From positions 3,692,915 to 3,756,914 of the forward strand of contig NZ_LN907827.1 in the NCBI RefSeq assembly GCF_001517405.1: 64,000 nt of DNA. The letters run 5' to 3'. The translations under genes and the position numbers were made by a program. This DNA comes from Duffyella gerundensis. GTDB taxonomy: Bacteria; Pseudomonadota; Gammaproteobacteria; Enterobacterales; Enterobacteriaceae. A model generated the notes under the pieces. The model did no database searches. It saw only the letters and a list, made by a program, of their open reading frames with translations, and had not been told where the DNA came from. Positions 36,401 to 44,778 of this stretch are shown one piece after another (position 1 is the first letter of the stretch; the number at the start of each line of letters is the position of its first letter).

Positions 36401-36483
36401 CGCTTGGCTGCCCTTTCTCATTGCACCCATTTGCCACCGGCGTTAAGGTGGACCTCTACATCTCATTAACAAACGATCCTGCT

Positions 36484-37734
36484 ATGAGCTTCTCCCAATT
36501 TGGTGAAAAATTTACGCGTCACTCCGGTATTTCCCGCTTAATGGAAGATATGGGTGAAGGCCTGCGCACGCCCGGTGCGATTATGCTGGGCGGCGGTAAT
36601 CCGGCGCAGATTCCGGCAATGGATGACTATTTTCAGCAGCTTTTGCAGCAGATGCACAACGACGGCAAGCTGGCGGAAGCCCTGTGCAATTATGACGGTC
36701 CACGCGGCAAAGCCACGCTGCTCGATGCGCTGGCTGCCCTGCTGCGCGATCACCTCGGCTGGGATATTTCATCGCAGAATATCGCCCTGACCAACGGCAG
36801 CCAGAGCGCCTTTTTCTATCTGTTTAATCTTTACGCCGGTCGCTGCGCCGACGGCAGCAAAAAGCGCGTGCTGTTTCCGCTGGCACCGGAATATCTCGGC
36901 TATGCCGATGCCGGGCTTGATGAGTCGCTGTTTGTTTCTGCTCGCCCCAATATTGAACTGCTGCCGGAAGGCCAGTTTAAATATCACGTCGACTTTGAAC
37001 ATCTGCACATTGGCGAAGAGACCGGCCTGATTTGTGTCTCGCGGCCGACTAATCCCACCGGCAACGTGATCACCGATGAGGAGCTGCTTAAGCTCGACGT
37101 CCTCGCACAACAGCACAACATTCCGCTGCTGATCGATAACGCCTACGGCGTACCGTTTCCCGGCATTATCTTCAGCGACGTTCGCCCGCTGTGGAACCCT
37201 AATATCATTTTGTGCATGAGCCTGTCGAAGCTCGGCCTGCCGGGCGCACGTTGCGGCATCATAATCGCCGATGAGAAGGTAATTAACGCCATCAGCAATA
37301 TGAACGGCATTATCAGCCTGGCGCCCGGCAGTATTGGCCCGGCCATCGCCTGCGAAATGATTAAACGCGGCGATCTGCTGCGGCTGTCGGAAGACGTCAT
37401 CAAACCTTTTTATCAGCAGCGCGTTGAGCAGACTATCACCGTCATTCGCCGCTATTTATCGACCGATCGCTGCCTGATACACAAACCGGAAGGGGCGATT
37501 TTCCTCTGGCTATGGTTCCCGGATCTGCCGATCACCACGGAAATGCTCTACCAGCGCTTAAAGGCGCGCGGCGTGCTGATGGTGCCCGGCCACTTCTTCT
37601 TTCCGGGCCTGGAACATGACTGGCCGCACACCCATCAATGCATGCGCATGAACTATGTGCCGGAAGCGGAAAAAATTGAGCGTGGTATCCAGATTCTGGC
37701 CGAGGAACTGGATAAAGCCTTTAGCGGCGAATAA
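36484..37734 (+). CDS. avtA: Valine-pyruvate aminotransferase
   Basis: AvtA transfers amino groups between valine or alanine and their keto acids in the cytosol, contributing to alanine and valine synthesis. The 416-residue fold-type I enzyme matches E. coli AvtA (417) over its whole length, for example FTRHSGISRLMEDMGEGLRT, LTNGSQSAFFYLFNL and CVSRPTNPTGNVI. The PLP lysine is in CMSLSKLGLPGARCGI. The frame is open 21 codons upstream from a TTG, but the start at 36484 gives the standard MSFSQFGEKF. The ribosome site is poor. It follows ghrB by 111 bases, and a terminator follows it. Confidence 0.96.
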   Translation: MSFSQFGEKFTRHSGISRLMEDMGEGLRTPGAIMLGGGNPAQIPAMDDYFQQLLQQMHNDGKLAEALCNYDGPRGKATLLDALAALLRDHLGWDISSQNIALTNGSQSAFFYLFNLYAGRCADGSKKRVLFPLAPEYLGYADAGLDESLFVSARPNIELLPEGQFKYHVDFEHLHIGEETGLICVSRPTNPTGNVITDEELLKLDVLAQQHNIPLLIDNAYGVPFPGIIFSDVRPLWNPNIILCMSLSKLGLPGARCGIIIADEKVINAISNMNGIISLAPGSIGPAIACEMIKRGDLLRLSEDVIKPFYQQRVEQTITVIRRYLSTDRCLIHKPEGAIFLWLWFPDLPITTEMLYQRLKARGVLMVPGHFFFPGLEHDWPHTHQCMRMNYVPEAEKIERGIQILAEELDKAFSGE

Positions 37735-37805
37735 GCACGGACAGCAGGCATTTAACGTCGGCTGCCACTTCTGGCGCCGATTGTCTGTAACACAGCGCGT
37801 TTCCC

Positions 37806-37831
37806 AACCTGCTGCCTCTCAGCGGGTTTTT
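37806..37831 (+). terminator. Probable terminator of avtA
   Basis: AACCTGCTG and CAGCGGGTT form a 9-bp stem with one G-U pair and a CCTCT loop, followed by TTT, 72 bases past the avtA stop. The remaining bases up to eamA (37832-38030) show no convincing gene. Confidence 0.6.
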
Positions 37832-38030
37832 CGTGTCGTTGGCTGGCGCAGGAGCTTAGTAAAGCGATCGGCGTGAGCATCCGTTAACCCGGATGATCGT
37901 CACTACCGCGCTCGCCCTGAATACGCGCCGCTGGCGTTTTACCGGGATTCATCGATAAAAGAATGCGGCTGGCCATCGTCCGGCGTTACGTGACGGCTTG
38001 CCATGTTGATCGTCTGTATCAGGGAGGTTT

Positions 38031-38939
38031 ATGTCAGTCAGAGATATGCTGTTAGCGCTATGCGTGGTGGTCGCCTGGGGCGTGAACTTTGTGGTGATCA
38101 AGCTCGGTTTACAGGGCATGCCGCCTTTTTTACTCGCCGGTCTGCGCTTCACGCTGGTTGCCTTTCCCGCCATTTTCTTTGTGCGCCGACCACAGGTGCC
38201 GCTGCGCTGGTTGATGCTGTATGGCCTGACCATCAGTTTTGGTCAGTTCGCTCTGCTGTTTCTGGCCATCAAGCTCGGTATGCCGGCAGGTCTGGCGTCG
38301 CTGGTGTTGCAGGCGCAGGCGTTCTTCACCATTGGCCTGGGCGCGTTGCTGTTGGCCGAAAAGCTGCGCTGGAATCATGTGGCGGGCATGCTGATCGCGA
38401 CGCTGGGCATCTTTCTGCTGGCAACCTCGGGCATGCAGGGACAAACCACCGCGGGCGTGACGCTGACCACCATGATGATGACGCTGGCGGCGGCGCTGTC
38501 ATGGGGATTCGGCAATATCACCAATAAGATCATCATGCGTAATCGCTCGGTGCCGGTGCTGTCGCTGGTGACCTGGAGTGCGCTGGTGCCGATAGCGCCC
38601 TTTTTTCTCTGCTCATGGCTGTTTGAAGGCCGCGAGGCGATCACCACCAGCCTGCTGCATATCTCGCTGACCACGGTGCTGGCGCTGATCTACCTGGCGT
38701 TTGTTGCCACCATTCTTGGCTATGGCATCTGGGGAAATCTGCTCAGCCGTTATGAAACCTGGCGCGTGGCGCCGCTGTCGTTGCTGGTGCCGGTGGTAGG
38801 CATTATCAGCGCCGCAGTGGTATTGGGTGAGCGGCTGTCGTTACAGCAGATGGCAGGCGCAGCGGTAGTGATTGCAGGCCTGCTGGTGAATATTTTTGGC
38901 GGACTGCTGTTAACCGCGCGCCTAAGCCGGTCGCCATAA
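38031..38939 (+). CDS. eamA: O-acetylserine/cysteine exporter EamA
   Basis: EamA is an inner-membrane exporter of cysteine-pathway metabolites, from the drug/metabolite transporter superfamily. The 302-residue protein has ten helices in two EamA repeats (about 5-138 and 150-292). It is strongly similar to E. coli EamA (YdeD), for example VAWGVNFVVIKLGLQGMPPF, GMPAGLASLVLQAQAFFTI and GRYETWRVAPLSLLVP-like LSRYETWRVAPLSL. GGGAGG precedes the ATG by only 3 bases; an ATG five codons later is possible. It ends at a terminator shared with ibpA. Confidence 0.92.
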   Translation: MSVRDMLLALCVVVAWGVNFVVIKLGLQGMPPFLLAGLRFTLVAFPAIFFVRRPQVPLRWLMLYGLTISFGQFALLFLAIKLGMPAGLASLVLQAQAFFTIGLGALLLAEKLRWNHVAGMLIATLGIFLLATSGMQGQTTAGVTLTTMMMTLAAALSWGFGNITNKIIMRNRSVPVLSLVTWSALVPIAPFFLCSWLFEGREAITTSLLHISLTTVLALIYLAFVATILGYGIWGNLLSRYETWRVAPLSLLVPVVGIISAAVVLGERLSLQQMAGAAVVIAGLLVNIFGGLLLTARLSRSP

Positions 38940-38956
38940 CCCGGTGAAGAGACGAT

Positions 38957-38986
38957 AAAAAAACGCCGCTTTTCAGCGGCGTTTTT
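38957..38986. terminator. Bidirectional terminator between eamA and ibpA
   Basis: AAAACGCCGCT and AGCGGCGTTTT pair around TTTC, with A-tract and T-tract on either side. The two convergent stop codons are within 20 bases. Confidence 0.9.
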
Positions 38987-38987
38987 C

Positions 38988-39404
38988 TTAGTTGAGGATT
39001 TCAATGCGGCGCGGTTTGCGCTCTTCCGGCACCAGACGCTCAAGGTCGATGTACAGCAGACCGTTTTCGAGGCGGGCGTCACGCACAACAACGTGCTCAG
39101 CCAGCTGGAATTTGCGCTCGAAGTTACGCTCTGCAATGCCCTGATAGAGGTATTTACGCTCGGTTTGCTCTTCAGCATGGGCACCACGCACAATCAGCAG
39201 ATTGTCATGAGCGGTGATATCCAGTTCGCTCTGGGCGAAGCCAGCAACGGCGATGGTGATGCGATATTTATTCTCATCGACCAGCTCGACGTTGTAAGGA
39301 GGATAGCCACCGTTGCTCTGGTTTTGGCCAGATTCGATCAGGTTAATCAGGCGATCGAAACCAATAGCGGAGCGGTACAGTGGGGAAAGGTCAAAGTTAC
39401 GCAT
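38988..39404 (-). CDS. ibpA: Small heat shock protein IbpA
   Basis: IbpA is an alpha-crystallin-type holdase that binds unfolding proteins in the cytosol and hands them to DnaK/ClpB. The 138-residue product starts MRNFDLSPLYRSAIGFDRL and has the alpha-crystallin domain (about 35-125) with YNVELVDENKYRITIAVAGF. The C-terminal IxI-type motif, RRIEIL, is needed for oligomer formation. The frame is open 21 codons upstream, but the start at 39404 has AGGAG 7 bases before it. No ibpB follows; a terminator does. Expression should rise with heat through a sigma-32 promoter and the leader structure annotated upstream. Confidence 0.96.
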   Translation of the reverse strand: MRNFDLSPLYRSAIGFDRLINLIESGQNQSNGGYPPYNVELVDENKYRITIAVAGFAQSELDITAHDNLLIVRGAHAEEQTERKYLYQGIAERNFERKFQLAEHVVVRDARLENGLLYIDLERLVPEERKPRRIEILN

Positions 39405-39506
39405 GGAAATACTCCTGAATTCAGCAAGTGTTAGGTGTTCGCCCTCCTTTAAGGACAGGCGTGACATCCGGTCGGCGACCCTTTCGGCGTTCGCTTTTGT
39501 GACCGT
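39405..39506 (-). promoter_or_regulatory. ibpA 5' leader, ROSE-like RNA thermometer
   Basis: The roughly 100-base leader between the sigma-32 promoter and ibpA contains, on the minus strand, TTGCTgaattcAGGAGT just before the ATG. ROSE thermometers pair a U(U/C)GCU motif with the AGGA ribosome site, and E. coli ibpA is controlled this way. Further inverted segments upstream (such as GCGAACGCC and GGCGAACAC neighbourhoods) can form additional hairpins. Length, position and motif fit; folding was not computed. Confidence 0.75.
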
Positions 39507-39513
39507 AACAAGA

Positions 39514-39541
39514 AAATGGGGATTTCACTGCGGCTTTCAAG
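39514..39541 (-). promoter_or_regulatory. Sigma-32 heat-shock promoter of ibpA
   Basis: On the minus strand a -35 CTTGAAA (39535-39541) and a -10 CCCCATTT (39514-39521) are 13 bases apart. Both match the sigma-32 consensus and the allowed spacing. Confidence 0.92.
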
Positions 39542-39694
39542 GGGAAAAACAGCAATTTTTTTAACCAAAAACCAGTGATTGTCATACACTCAGAGGACAA
39601 TTCGCCATACAACGGCTGCAGTCACCACAGAGTGATCGGATGGTTTCCGACCCGCAGGCGATAACACTCGGGCCGTTAGCAACGGACTGTAGGG

Positions 39695-40069
39695 ATGATG
39701 AAAATGAACATGATGAAAAAATACCGTATGGCCGGTTTACTGGCCTGCTGCACGCTGGCCAGCACCGGCTGTTCCAGCGTGATGTCGCATACCGGTGCCA
39801 GCCAGGGTTACTATCCCGGCACGCGTGCCAGTGCGGATTTGATTGCCGATGATGGCACCAGTTGGGCCATTAAGCCGCTGGCTATCGTCGATCTGCCTTT
39901 CTCTGCGGTGATGGATACGCTGCTGTTGCCGTGGGATTACTTCCGTTCGGACGACGATAAAAGCCTCGACTCACCGCGTGCTCGCGTGCTGCAAAGCGAA
40001 AAGCTGGCGCATACCCAGGAAAATCTTGCCCAGGCCGCGCCCATGCCGGTTAGTCAGTCGTCACTGTAA
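39695..40069 (+). CDS. yidQ: YidQ/YceK-family lipoprotein (DUF1375)
   Basis: This up to 124-residue protein matches E. coli YidQ, an uncharacterised lipoprotein of the YceK family. It has a basic N-terminus and a lipobox ASTGC, followed by the family core CSSVMSHTGASQGYYPGTRASA and SAVMDTLLLPWDYFR. Several ATGs occur in the first codons (39695, 39698, 39704, 39713). The ribosome-site-like GTAGGG touches the first, so translation may start at 39704. As in E. coli, it lies next to ibpA, divergently, and overlaps the 3' end of convergent yidR by 20 bases. Envelope location is predicted; function is unknown. Confidence 0.85.
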   Translation: MMKMNMMKKYRMAGLLACCTLASTGCSSVMSHTGASQGYYPGTRASADLIADDGTSWAIKPLAIVDLPFSAVMDTLLLPWDYFRSDDDKSLDSPRARVLQSEKLAHTQENLAQAAPMPVSQSSL

Positions 40070-41303
40070 AAATTTGCCGATAGCCTGCCACGTCACGCAT
40101 GTAGGCAATCTGGCTACCATCGGGTGAAAACACCACCGCATCGCCGCATGGCGCCGTTGTCGTCCGCGGCGTCAAACGATCAATTTTCCCGTTCGCTCTT
40201 TGCCACAGCATCACGCTGTTATCGGCAATAAACGCCACCGCCGTGCCATCGGGCCGCCAGCTAAATGCCGACTGAATGCCGCCGCTGAGCTGTGTGCGCT
40301 GATGTGGCTCGCCGCCGTTGGGCGACACCGTCCACAGCTGCGGCTGCTGCCGTTCATCGGCCAGCAAAAAGGCGATACGACTGCCGTCCGGCGTGGCACG
40401 CAACCAGTGCCTTGGCTGCTGCGCCAGCCCGTGAGTAAACGTTAATCGCCGCTGCTGTATGTCTCGCGGCGGCGCAGGCAATCTCTCTGCCGTCCCTTCC
40501 AGTGGCGCTTCGCCGGGCTGTTTACAGGCTTCTGGGTCATCGGGCAAATCGACAATAAACACCTCCGGGACTTTTTCGCCACTGGCGGAAACCGTATCGC
40601 CAATGAAGGCGATCGCCCAACGCTGCCAGCTGCCATCCGGCTTTTTATAGCCGTTATCGCCTACCCAACACTCTTCATACGCGCGATTGATCTCATCGCT
40701 ACCTGGCCGTGGCGCGACCTGCGTTTGGCTGATCAGCACGCAGAAATGGCTGCCATCATGCTCACGCGGATGCGCTTTCAGCGGGCAAACCGGGCCGATG
40801 GGCAGCGCGACGCCAACGTTGCGCAGATCGTCACGCCGATCGCGCTCGTGCATCACATGATCGTTATAAGTAAAGCTCAGCCGCGATCCATCCGGGCTGA
40901 AAACGTGGACGTGCGAGCCGCCACGCAGCGCGCCCGGCGTAAACGGCGGCGTGATATCGCAGGCATCAAGGTTGGTTGCCTGGCCATTCTCCACAATCAC
41001 GCCACGCCGGTGATGCAGGTCATATTGCCACTGCGCGTCAGGGTGTTCCGGCCCATGAATAAACGCATAGCGCGGCGGCAGATCGGGGCTGACGGTGACC
41101 ACGCCAACGTGCGCGCCATCCTGCGCCTGATAGATTACCGCCGTCTCACCGCTGCGAACGTTGACCTGCTCAATCGTCAGGCCGGTAAAAGAGGCGCCGG
41201 AAGGCCGCACGTCAAAGGCCAGCCATTCGCTGTCGGCGGTCCAGACGTTGATGTTGGTAAGCTGATGATTACGTGCAGCAAAAGTGATTTGTTTTTCAGT
41301 CAT
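40050..41303 (-). CDS. yidR: YidR family protein (DUF3748, TolB-like propeller)
   Basis: The 417-residue protein matches E. coli YidR. It contains several WD/TolB-like repeat motifs such as DGSRIAFLLAD, DGTAVAFIAD and DGSQIAYMRD, indicating a beta-propeller. The N-terminal part shows TNINVWTADSEWLAFDVRPS, which is typical for the family. I see no signal peptide, although TolB-like domains are often exported. Biochemical function is not known. It stands between yidQ and yidA, the same neighbourhood as in E. coli. GGTTGCCAG precedes the start. Confidence 0.88.
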   Translation of the reverse strand: MTEKQITFAARNHQLTNINVWTADSEWLAFDVRPSGASFTGLTIEQVNVRSGETAVIYQAQDGAHVGVVTVSPDLPPRYAFIHGPEHPDAQWQYDLHHRRGVIVENGQATNLDACDITPPFTPGALRGGSHVHVFSPDGSRLSFTYNDHVMHERDRRDDLRNVGVALPIGPVCPLKAHPREHDGSHFCVLISQTQVAPRPGSDEINRAYEECWVGDNGYKKPDGSWQRWAIAFIGDTVSASGEKVPEVFIVDLPDDPEACKQPGEAPLEGTAERLPAPPRDIQQRRLTFTHGLAQQPRHWLRATPDGSRIAFLLADERQQPQLWTVSPNGGEPHQRTQLSGGIQSAFSWRPDGTAVAFIADNSVMLWQRANGKIDRLTPRTTTAPCGDAVVFSPDGSQIAYMRDVAGYRQIFTVTTD

Positions 41304-41394
41304 CTGGCAACCTTAATTGAAAGCGTTGCCAGTCAACTTACGCGAAAGCGCTGAGGGGTGCCAGCGCAGGCCGCGTTATGGCGCAAGGCGCTAT

Positions 41395-42207
41395 TTATGC
41401 CAGCACGAATTTCTCAATCGCGTGGGCGACGCCATCTTCCATATTGGTTTTGGTAACAAACTGCGCGATCGCCTTAACCGAGTCGATAGCATTACCCATC
41501 GCCACGCCCGTACCGGCATATTCCAGCATCGCCAGATCGTTCTCCTGATCGCCAATCGCCATCACTTCATCCCGCGACAGGTTGAGCTGCTCAGCCAGCA
41601 CGCGCACGCCTTCGCCTTTATTAACCCGTTTGTTCAGGATTTCAAGGTAGTACGGCGCGCTTTTCAGGATGGTGTAATTGGCGGTGGCCTGCTGCGGCAG
41701 ACGTTTAATCGCTGCATCCAGTACCGCAGGCGAATCGATCATCATTACCTTGGGAAAGGTTAAGCCGCGGTCCATCTCTTCCACGCTGCGGTAGCGCAGC
41801 GGGATGCCGGTCAGGCTCGCTTCATGAATGGTGTATTCACTGATGTCTTTGTTAGCGGTATACAGCGAGGCTTTATCCAGCACCTGGAAATGCACACCCA
41901 GCTCACGCGCCAGCTGCTCAAAATAGAGATAGTCATCAAAGGTGAGCGTGACTTCAGCGATGCATTCACCATCGGTGGCACGGTGCACCAGCGCGCCGTT
42001 ATTGCTGATGCAGTACTGGCCTTCACGTTGCAGATCCAGCTCCATCAGATAGCGCTGAATCCCCACCAGCGGGCGGCCGGTGGTGAGGACGATGTGCACG
42101 CCCTGCTCAATCGCGCGGGCAATCGCCTCTTTTACCGCAGGAGTAATAAGATGCTGCGGATTGAGCAGCGTGCCGTCCATATCAATTGCAATAAGCTTGA
42201 TCGCCAT
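41395..42207 (-). CDS. yidA: HAD-family sugar phosphatase YidA
   Basis: YidA is a Cof-type HAD phosphatase that dephosphorylates sugar phosphates such as erythrose 4-phosphate and alpha-glucose 1-phosphate in vitro. The 270-residue product (E. coli length) has the nucleophile motif IAIDMDGTLLN, motif II VLTTGRP, and motif III/IV DEVMAIGDQENDLAMLEYAG. The C2-type cap lies between about 85 and 190. The frame is open 31 codons upstream, but the start at 42207 is the family start and follows GAGGAT. It lies downstream of gyrB on the same strand beyond a terminator, as in E. coli. Confidence 0.95.
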   Translation of the reverse strand: MAIKLIAIDMDGTLLNPQHLITPAVKEAIARAIEQGVHIVLTTGRPLVGIQRYLMELDLQREGQYCISNNGALVHRATDGECIAEVTLTFDDYLYFEQLARELGVHFQVLDKASLYTANKDISEYTIHEASLTGIPLRYRSVEEMDRGLTFPKVMMIDSPAVLDAAIKRLPQQATANYTILKSAPYYLEILNKRVNKGEGVRVLAEQLNLSRDEVMAIGDQENDLAMLEYAGTGVAMGNAIDSVKAIAQFVTKTNMEDGVAHAIEKFVLA

Positions 42208-42324
42208 AACATCCTCGTTAACGTCGGTATTTGTCTCAATGCTAGCGCGATTCAGCTCACATTGCCTGGAGAGTTTGGGCATGCCCCTGGATTCAGACAA
42301 TGCGCAAGGTGCGCGCCGCCCATA

Positions 42325-42354
42325 AAAAAGGCGACCACAATGGGTCGCCTTTTT
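42325..42354 (-). terminator. Terminator of gyrB
   Basis: AAAAAGGCGACC and GGTCGCCTTTTT form a 12-bp stem around a 6-base loop, 16 bases past the gyrB stop. The T-run on the minus strand is five bases long. Confidence 0.88.
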
Positions 42355-42369
42355 ACTGCATCAAGCCAA

Positions 42370-44778
42370 TCAGATATCGATGTTAGCGGCTTTCAGTGCG
42401 TTCTCTTCGATGAAGGCACGGCGCGGTTCAACCGCATCGCCCATCAGCGTGGTAAACAGCTGATCGGCCGCGATGGCGTCTTTCACCGTGACGCGCAGCA
42501 TGCGACGGCTGTCCGGATCCATCGTGGTTTCCCACAGCTGCTCAGGGTTCATCTCGCCCAGCCCTTTATAGCGCTGTACCGACAGACCGCGACGCGACTC
42601 TTTCACCAGCCACTCCAGCGCCTGCTCAAAGCTGGTCACCGGCTGACGGCGCTCACCACGCTCAATGAAGGCATCTTCTTCGATCAGGCCGCGCAGTTTC
42701 ACGCCAAGGGCGCAAATCTTGCGGTATTCGCCGCCGAGGATGAATTCATTGTCCAGCACATAATCGGTATCAACACCGTGGGTGCGAACGCGCAGAACCG
42801 GCTCAAAGGTATTGTGCTCACGGTTTTCACGCATCTGCGCCATATAGGTGCTGCCGTGCGACTCTTTCTCGTTCAGGTAGTTCACCAGCGCGGTATTCCA
42901 TTCGGTGACTTCCTGTTCGTTCTCCAGACTGGCCAGCGTCGGATGGTAGATCAGCGCGTTCAGCAACGCCACCGGGAAACGGCGCTCCATGCGTTTGATC
43001 ATTTTCTTCGTGCTGTTGAAATCTGCAACCAGCGTTTCCAGCTGCTCGCCGTTCAATGCCGGTGCGCTGGCGTTGGTGTGCAGCGTGGCGCCGTCCATCG
43101 CGATGGCGATTTGATACTGATCCATCGCCTCATCATCTTTGATGTACTGCTCCTGCTTGCCTTTTTTCACCTTGTAGAGCGGTGGCTGCGCGATATAAAC
43201 ATGGCCGCGCTCAATGATTTCCGGCATCTGACGATAGAAGAAGGTCAACAGCAGCGTACGGATGTGCGAACCGTCGACGTCGGCATCGGTCATGATGATG
43301 ATGCTGTGATAACGCAGCTTGTCCGGGTTGTACTCATCGCGGCCAATGCCGCAGCCCAGCGCGGTGATCAGCGTGGCAACTTCCTGCGAAGCGAGCATCT
43401 TATCGAAGCGCGCTTTCTCGACGTTGAGGATTTTACCCTTCAGCGGCAGAATCGCCTGATTCTTACGGTTACGGCCTTGCTTCGCTGAACCGCCTGCGGA
43501 GTCACCCTCCACCAGGTAGATTTCAGACATTGCCGGATCGCGCTCCTGACAGTCCGCCAGCTTGCCCGGCAGGCCAGCCAGATCCAGCGCGCCTTTACGA
43601 CGGGTCATTTCACGGGCACGACGTGCTGCTTCACGCGCACGCGCCGCATCAATGATTTTACCCACTACGATTTTCGCATCGCCTGGGTTTTCCAGCAGGT
43701 ATTCGGCCAGCAGTTCGTTCATCTGCTGCTCAACCGCGGATTTCACCTCGGAGGAGACCAGCTTATCTTTGGTCTGCGAGGAGAATTTTGGATCCGGCAC
43801 TTTCACCGATACCACGGCAATCAAGCCTTCACGCGCATCGTCACCGGTAGCGCTGACCTTGGCTTTCTTGCTGTAGCCTTCTTTGTCCATGTAGGCGTTC
43901 AGCGTACGGGTCATCGCCGCACGGAAACCGGCCAGGTGCGTACCGCCGTCGCGCTGTGGAATGTTGTTGGTGAAGCAGTAAATATTTTCCTGAAAACCGT
44001 CGTTCCACTGCAGCGCCACTTCCACGCCAATGCCATCTTTCTCGGTAGAGAAATAGAAGGCGTTCGGGTGAATTGGGGTTTTGTTTTTGTTCAGGTATTC
44101 CACAAAGGCTTTGATACCGCCTTCGTAATGGAAATGGTCGCTCTTGCCGTCGCGCTTATCTTCCAGGCGAATAGACACGCCGGAGTTCAGGAACGACAGC
44201 TCGCGCAGGCGCTTGGCCAGAATGTCATATTCAAAATCAAGCACGTTGGTAAAGGTGTTGTGGCTGGCCCAGAAACGCACGCGCGTACCGGTGGTATCAG
44301 TTTCACCGGTGACCGCCAGCGGTGCCTGTGGCACGCCATGCACGTAAACCTGGTGATGAACCTTGCCATCACGACGAATGGTTAATTCCAGCTTCTCAGA
44401 CAGGGCATTTACCACCGATACGCCCACGCCATGCAGACCACCGGAAACTTTGTAGGAGTTGTCATCAAACTTGCCGCCGGCATGCAGCACGGTCATGATC
44501 ACTTCCGCCGCAGAAACACCCTCTTCTTCGTGAATACCGGTTGGAATTCCGCGACCATCATCCTGTACCGATACGGAATTATCAGCATGAATGGTGACCT
44601 GAATTTCACTACAGTGTCCGGCGAGTGCTTCGTCGATGGCGTTATCCACAACCTCGAATACCATATGGTGCAGACCGGTGCCGTCATCGGTATCACCGAT
44701 GTACATGCCCGGGCGTTTGCGTACCGCATCAAGCCCTTTCAGGACTTTGATACTGGAGGAGTCATAAGAATTCGACAT
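42370..44778 (-). CDS. gyrB: DNA gyrase subunit B
   Basis: GyrB provides the ATPase of DNA gyrase, which introduces negative supercoils and is the target of novobiocin and related drugs. The 802-residue product has the GHKL ATPase domain (VVDNAIDEALAGHC, QDDGRGIPTGIH, SGGLHGVGVSVVNALS) and the transducer. The TOPRIM metal-binding region follows (VEGDSAGGSAKQGRNRKNQA and MTDADVDGSHIRTLLL). The C-terminal GyrA-binding tail includes the insertion of about 170 residues typical of proteobacteria. The ATG at 44778 shares one base with the recF stop (TGATG), so translation is coupled. I see no resistance-associated oddity by eye. Confidence 0.98.
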   Translation of the reverse strand: MSNSYDSSSIKVLKGLDAVRKRPGMYIGDTDDGTGLHHMVFEVVDNAIDEALAGHCSEIQVTIHADNSVSVQDDGRGIPTGIHEEEGVSAAEVIMTVLHAGGKFDDNSYKVSGGLHGVGVSVVNALSEKLELTIRRDGKVHHQVYVHGVPQAPLAVTGETDTTGTRVRFWASHNTFTNVLDFEYDILAKRLRELSFLNSGVSIRLEDKRDGKSDHFHYEGGIKAFVEYLNKNKTPIHPNAFYFSTEKDGIGVEVALQWNDGFQENIYCFTNNIPQRDGGTHLAGFRAAMTRTLNAYMDKEGYSKKAKVSATGDDAREGLIAVVSVKVPDPKFSSQTKDKLVSSEVKSAVEQQMNELLAEYLLENPGDAKIVVGKIIDAARAREAARRAREMTRRKGALDLAGLPGKLADCQERDPAMSEIYLVEGDSAGGSAKQGRNRKNQAILPLKGKILNVEKARFDKMLASQEVATLITALGCGIGRDEYNPDKLRYHSIIIMTDADVDGSHIRTLLLTFFYRQMPEIIERGHVYIAQPPLYKVKKGKQEQYIKDDEAMDQYQIAIAMDGATLHTNASAPALNGEQLETLVADFNSTKKMIKRMERRFPVALLNALIYHPTLASLENEQEVTEWNTALVNYLNEKESHGSTYMAQMRENREHNTFEPVLRVRTHGVDTDYVLDNEFILGGEYRKICALGVKLRGLIEEDAFIERGERRQPVTSFEQALEWLVKESRRGLSVQRYKGLGEMNPEQLWETTMDPDSRRMLRVTVKDAIAADQLFTTLMGDAVEPRRAFIEENALKAANIDI

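Noticed and set aside
37832..38030. Gene remnant or short peptide between avtA and eamA
   Set aside because: Short frames exist on both strands (about 20 codons), but none has a ribosome site plus a recognisable similarity, so I do not annotate one.
41824..43488. Plus-strand open frame of 554 codons opposite yidA and gyrB
   Set aside because: It is antisense to conserved gyrB codons, has no ribosome site and no recognisable domain.
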